A DNA stretch of 7,617 bases from Deltaproteobacteria bacterium (GTDB lineage: Bacteria > Desulfobacterota > Binatia > UBA9968 > CAXXLF01). The notes under the pieces were generated by a model that saw only the letters and a program-made list of their open reading frames with translations, did no database searches and had not been told where the DNA came from. This document shows positions 4,389-7,617 of the stretch, one piece after another. A program made the position numbers and the translations under genes. The stretch's first letter is position 1, and the number at the start of each line of letters is the position of its first letter. The stretch is from contig JACZXR010000100.1 in assembly GCA_022571535.1 (NCBI GenBank), positions 1 to 7,617 on the forward strand, in the 5' to 3' direction.

Positions 4389-5315
4389 ATGAGCGACATG
4401 GTCATCAAGGATTTAGGCTGTCAAATCACGGCGGTAACAGGGGACCTGCTGGCGGGTGCTCCTGCGCAGGTCTCCGCTGCCCGAGAATGTCCGGTCGGTA
4501 GGGACACCGTGTCGTGGAAGATCCACTCCGAGGTATTACTGCTCCTCGGCTGGGGACGTGCAATCCTGTTGCTATTGTCGCACCCGCTTATAGCTTGCGG
4601 TGTAGCAGAGCATACCTCTTTCCTTGTTCAGACCCGTGGCAGGCTGCGCCGACTTTACCGGACGCTGTATGCGATGCTTTCTCTGGTGTTCGGAAAACCC
4701 GAGGAGGTGGAGCGAGTTGTTCGTCACATCAATTCCCTGCATGATCAAGTCCACGGGTGGCTACCCGAAACGGCCGGGGTCTTTTCCGCTGGGGCCACAT
4801 ATTCCGCACACGACCCTGTGCTGCTCCGCTGGGTGCATGCCACTCTGCTGGAGTCGTCCCTACTTACCTATGAGTTCTACATTGGTCCTCTCACGCCCGA
4901 GGAGAAAGATCGCTACTGCGTCGAAGCTAGTGGGATAGAGCCGTTACTTGATATTCCAAACGGTTTTCTTCCGAGAAGTTCGGTAGAACTCCAACAGTAC
5001 ATGGACACCATGTTTTCAAGCGGGGAGATCGCTGTGACTGAAACAGCACGAGCGCTGGCACAAGAGGTTGTCTATCCTCCAATGCCAGGTATGGCACAAT
5101 CCTTGTTCTCGCTCGTACGGCTCCCAATGATAGGGATGCTTCCACCGATGATCCGGAAAGCCTATGGCTTTCCATGGGACTCGCGCCACGAGGCGAAACT
5201 GCACCTGTCTGCTCATGTGGTGCGTAGTCTGTTACCCCTGACACCGTCTATTCTCCGTCATTGGCCGAAGGCCCGGGCCGCATTCCGTCGACACTCAAAG
5301 ACAGCCCGTAATTGA
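4389..5315 (+). CDS. DUF2236 / MpaB-like putative heme-dependent oxygenase
   Basis: This 308-residue protein belongs to the DUF2236 family, which includes fungal MpaB and the catalytic domain of bacterial latex-clearing protein. Those characterised members bind heme b and cleave C=C bonds with oxygen. Family blocks visible are VSWKIHSEVLLLLGWGRAIL (41-60), HPLIACGVAEH (65-75), RLRRLYRTLYAMLSLVFG (85-102), INSLHDQVHG (114-123), AHDPVLLRWVHATLLES (140-156) and YEFYIGPLTPEEKDRY (161-176). His150 in RWVHATL is a likely heme ligand by family position; that is inference. The protein is mostly helical with a hydrophobic segment near 48-72. The start is uncertain: ATG at 4389 has TAGGG almost touching it, while ATG at 4398 has it about ten bases away. 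Family similarity begins near residue 40, so either fits. The substrate cannot be told. Confidence 0.83.
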   Translation: MSDMVIKDLGCQITAVTGDLLAGAPAQVSAARECPVGRDTVSWKIHSEVLLLLGWGRAILLLLSHPLIACGVAEHTSFLVQTRGRLRRLYRTLYAMLSLVFGKPEEVERVVRHINSLHDQVHGWLPETAGVFSAGATYSAHDPVLLRWVHATLLESSLLTYEFYIGPLTPEEKDRYCVEASGIEPLLDIPNGFLPRSSVELQQYMDTMFSSGEIAVTETARALAQEVVYPPMPGMAQSLFSLVRLPMIGMLPPMIRKAYGFPWDSRHEAKLHLSAHVVRSLLPLTPSILRHWPKARAAFRRHSKTARN

Positions 5316-5658
5316 GAGCCGCAAGCGCACCTGAGAGAATAGACTGCCCCTGGACTAGCAAATTGGAGAAGGGAGCATCTGATAGCGCTCTATTGTGTCA
5401 ATTTCGGGTAGGATTCCATTTAAGCATCGTTTAAATTGCGTCCTGGGTTGAAATACCATCTCTTATCGGTCAGCCTCTTTTCAAGTACCCGGGTGAGTTC
5501 AGATGCTATGAACGAGAGGCAAGAGAGCAGGGAAGAGTTCTCAGTTTATGCCGAGTAGACAAGCAGCAAATTTCAGGTACTCATTGATAACTCAGCGACC
5601 GGATTTTCGATCGTACGTGAAGCAGTCATAGGAGAGGGCTAACAGGAAATTTGTACCG
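5316..5658. other. Gap between the oxygenase and binding-protein genes
   Basis: It holds one REP-like copy (5408-5446). A 16-codon frame starting at 5509 (MNERQESREEF) lacks a binding site and is not called. No promoter pair good enough to name was found, and no terminator with a U-run follows 5315. Confidence 0.5.
5408..5446 (+). repeat. REP-like hairpin repeat, copy 4
   Basis: A GTAG foot (5408-5411) leads into a 13-position stem, 5411-5423 against 5431-5443, with ATTTAA/TTAAAT as its upper part and GGA/TCC at the base. The T-C mismatch (5415/5439) is in the same stem position as in copy 1. The loop is GCATCGT. The tail CCTGG and a following GTTGAAATA resemble copy 1. Confidence 0.68.
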
Positions 5659-6840
5659 ATGGCAGCGCATCTGGAAGTCAAACCAGCCCGTATGCTAGGC
5701 CTGTTACGCACCTTGAAAGTTGGGATGGTCGCTTCATTGAGCGGCAGTTTCTCTGAACAGGGGCGCCAGGCCCTTCAAGGGGCTATGGCATGGATACAGG
5801 AGGTCAATAGGGCAGGTGGTATTCTGATTAAAGAGCTCGGACGGAAGTTAAGTCTCGAGATGATCTACTACGACGATGAAGGCAAGATCGGGGCTGCCAA
5901 AAAGGCAACGGAACAGCTCATTGCCCGGGACAGGGTGGACGTGCTGCTCGGTCCTTACTCTAGCGGGCTCACGGTGGCCGCTGCATGCGTGGCCGAGGAA
6001 TTCCGGCGGGTCCTGTGGAACCACGGTGGGGCCTCGGACAGGGTCAACAAGCAGGGCTTCTCGTGGGTGGTGAGCATTTTAACACCTGCCAGCAAATATA
6101 TGCTTGGGATTATCGATCTATTGAGAGAGGCTGACTTTGAATTACAAACGATGGCCATCGTCAGTTCCGCGAGCGGTTCCTTTTCTTCGGCTGTGGCCTC
6201 GGGTGCCACAGACTACGCCTTGGCGAAAGGGTTCGACGTAGTCTTTACAGGTAGGTACGGCCCTCGAGGTTCGGATTTTTCTCCACTGATCCGGGAGATA
6301 AAAGGCCTCAGGCCTGACATCATCCTTGGAGCGGGCCGCATCGAGGAGGATCTGAGTTTTGCCCAACAATTGATTGAAAAGCGGCTCGAGGCAAAAGCCG
6401 TGGCTCTGGTGGCGGCCCCTTTGACCAGATTCAAGGAAACCCTCAGGGCCTATGCAAGTGGATTCATGGGTCCCAGCCAGTGGGAGCCAGGGGTCCGTTA
6501 TATGCCCGATTATGGCCCCTCGGTGCGGGATTGGACTGTCAGGCTTCATGATCCAGGGATCAAGGGTGGTGATTATCCCATGGCGCAGGCTTATGCCGCC
6601 GGCTTAGTGGTGGAGAGGTGCCTTAAAGAGGCTGGCACCCTGGACAATCAAGCCTTAAGACAAACCGCAGCAAAGTTGGACTTTACAACTTTCTATGGGC
6701 GCTTTAGGATAGACCCTGTGACGGGTTGTCAGATAGGGCATAGCATGGTGGTGGTTGAGTGGCAGAAAGGCTGGAAGCCCATTGTCTGGCCAAAAGACAT
6801 GCGACAGGCGGATTGGATGCCTTACGGGCAGGCGCATTAG
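5659..6840 (+). CDS. LivJ-like periplasmic-binding-fold protein (type 1) without visible signal peptide
   Basis: This 393-residue protein has the leucine/isoleucine/valine-binding (Peripla_BP_6) fold, which in transporters captures amino acids, amides, urea or aromatic acids for an ABC permease. Typical blocks are VGMVASLSGSFSEQG (21-35), EVNRAGGI (48-55), YYDDEGKIGAAKKATEQLI (70-88), DVLLGPYSSGLTVAAA (94-109) and FYGRFRIDP (345-353). The N-terminus, MAAHLEVKPARMLGLLRTLK, passes straight into the first beta strand with no hydrophobic export segment. A stop codon at 5629 in the same frame prevents a longer start. Thus it may be cytoplasmic, like the AmiC sensor, or may have lost its signal. 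The only nearby binding-site candidate is AGGA about 11 bases before the ATG, which is weak. No ABC permease or ATPase gene lies beside it. The ligand is unknown. Confidence 0.85.
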   Translation: MAAHLEVKPARMLGLLRTLKVGMVASLSGSFSEQGRQALQGAMAWIQEVNRAGGILIKELGRKLSLEMIYYDDEGKIGAAKKATEQLIARDRVDVLLGPYSSGLTVAAACVAEEFRRVLWNHGGASDRVNKQGFSWVVSILTPASKYMLGIIDLLREADFELQTMAIVSSASGSFSSAVASGATDYALAKGFDVVFTGRYGPRGSDFSPLIREIKGLRPDIILGAGRIEEDLSFAQQLIEKRLEAKAVALVAAPLTRFKETLRAYASGFMGPSQWEPGVRYMPDYGPSVRDWTVRLHDPGIKGGDYPMAQAYAAGLVVERCLKEAGTLDNQALRQTAAKLDFTTFYGRFRIDPVTGCQIGHSMVVVEWQKGWKPIVWPKDMRQADWMPYGQAH

Positions 6841-7234
6841 AAAAGTGTTCTCTGATCACCTCTTTATTTTTTGACTGCACTTCAGGATAGAATAGTCCAC
6901 CACTTTATCTTAATTGGCCGAGCAGATGCTATGTTGTCCTAATCGCACGGTTGTCTTTGCACCACCCTCAAGCGACTTGGAATTAAACCTCACAGCTCCC
7001 GAACATTTACCCTGGGTGATGGAACCGAGATCACAAAACAAGGTTGAGGATACGGTGTTTTTTCAAACAGCAATCGGAAAGACAACTCATGGGATTCAGG
7101 CAAATTGAGCTCACCTGCTTCCCTGTGTTTAGAACCTATGATAGCTGGGTGAAAACAAGGATCAGGGGATTGGAGGCTAGGACACCAGGCGACTCTAATT
7201 GGGTCTTTGTTCTGAATGTGCTTTTTTGCCTCGA
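6841..7234. other. Convergent gap without a supported gene
   Basis: Nearly 400 bases separate the plus-strand binding-protein gene from the minus-strand gene at the right edge. Short frames on both strands (6914-7108 plus, 6990-7238 minus) overlap each other, lack ribosome binding sites and resemble no family. I see no strong hairpin with a U-run, no tRNA and no copy of the hairpin repeat here, unlike all the other gaps of comparable size. Confidence 0.5.
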
Positions 7235-7617
7235 TCAAGGCAACGTCAATTTATTAATAGCTGCATAGACTTGGCGGACATGGGAAGCTGGCTCCCAAGA
7301 TAAAACCGTTAATGAGTCATCCACATAGCCCGGCTTTCTCATTCCGTTCAGCACAACAGTCACGCCGGGGGTGCTGACGAGTACAAAGTCGAACCCTCCA
7401 CCTCCGAAGACGTCGCCGGGCCCAGGGATGGTGACTGTGGAAGACGGGGGGATACTGAATTCGAAGTCGAACGCTGCCCAGTCGCTGGCGCTGGAGGCGA
7501 TGGCGTCGATCCTAACCACCGTGCCTGCCGAAAATACTGACAGCTGGAGTCGATCGTTCCCACCGATGTGGACGTATTGTCGCTGACCTGGTAGTCCAGC
7601 AGCAGGTTGCCATGGCT
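7235..7617 (-). CDS. 3' part of an unrecognised beta-rich protein, possibly frameshifted
   Basis: A minus-strand frame is open from the window edge (7615) to a stop at 7235, 126 codons, with no start in the window. From TAC/GTC (about residue 14) onward it reads like a beta-rich, Gly/Ser/Val-rich protein with mostly G or C at third codon positions (FSAGTVVRIDAIASS, PGPGDVFGGGGFDFVLV). The C-terminus is AINKLTLP. In the first 57 bases from the edge another frame looks more protein-like (HGNLLLDYQVSDNTSTSVG) and has the high G/C third-position bias. Joining it to the main frame needs one extra base in the GGG run at 7561..7559. So there may be a frameshift or a sequence error at that point. I do not recognise the family; a secreted or structural beta protein is only a guess. 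Confidence 0.5.
   Translation of the reverse strand, partial: PWQPAAGLPGQRQYVHIGGNDRLQLSVFSAGTVVRIDAIASSASDWAAFDFEFSIPPSSTVTIPGPGDVFGGGGFDFVLVSTPGVTVVLNGMRKPGYVDDSLTVLSWEPASHVRQVYAAINKLTLP

Noticed and set aside
6914..7238. Overlapping short frames on both strands in the convergent gap
   Set aside because: They lack binding sites, start codons are poor, and none resembles a known family or shows a regular residue pattern.

Overview
The window is bacterial chromosomal DNA of mixed composition. It has a left block of minus-strand genes, a right block of plus-strand genes, and an unfinished gene at each end. An RpoD-type sigma-70 remnant and a twin-arginine export signal suggest a Gram-negative lineage. 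I cannot place it more precisely from sequence alone. A metabolically versatile environmental bacterium is a reasonable guess, and the phylum is not claimed.

Layout. Positions 1-85 may hold the start of a minus-strand gene running off the left edge. Positions 337-954 (minus) encode an NADPH-dependent FMN reductase family flavoprotein with its own promoter (1038-1066) and a leader hairpin (992-1011). Positions 1174-1809 (minus) encode an exported intradiol ring-cleavage dioxygenase. This gene lies inside what looks like a complete integron gene cassette (1130-1832) with an attC-like imperfect palindrome at its 3' end. Positions 2209-3773 (minus) are a decayed RpoD-type sigma factor gene carrying a frameshift and two nonsense codons. 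The divergent gap 3774-4190 holds several inverted repeats. Positions 4191-4328 (plus) encode an unannotated 45-residue protein built from three perfect 11-residue amphipathic repeats. Positions 4389-5315 (plus) encode a DUF2236/MpaB-like putative heme oxygenase. Positions 5659-6840 (plus) encode a LivJ-like periplasmic-binding-fold protein without a visible signal peptide. Positions 7235-7617 (minus) hold the 3' end of an unrecognised protein, possibly frameshifted.

A second layer of structure runs through the gaps. A family of short hairpin repeats (four clear copies, two degenerate) occupies nearly every intergenic space. All copies point the same way. The better copies begin with a GTAG foot, the loop is close to GCGTCG, and the stem sequence changes on both arms together. 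This is the architecture of REP elements. One copy supplies the last eight codons and the stop codon of the small hendecad protein.

The genes do not form one pathway. The picture is accessory DNA shaped by mobile elements: a captured catabolic cassette, REP insertions and a dying sigma factor paralogue, next to solitary redox and ligand-binding genes. The strongest candidates for something new are the cassette-borne dioxygenase, the REP family and the small hendecad protein.
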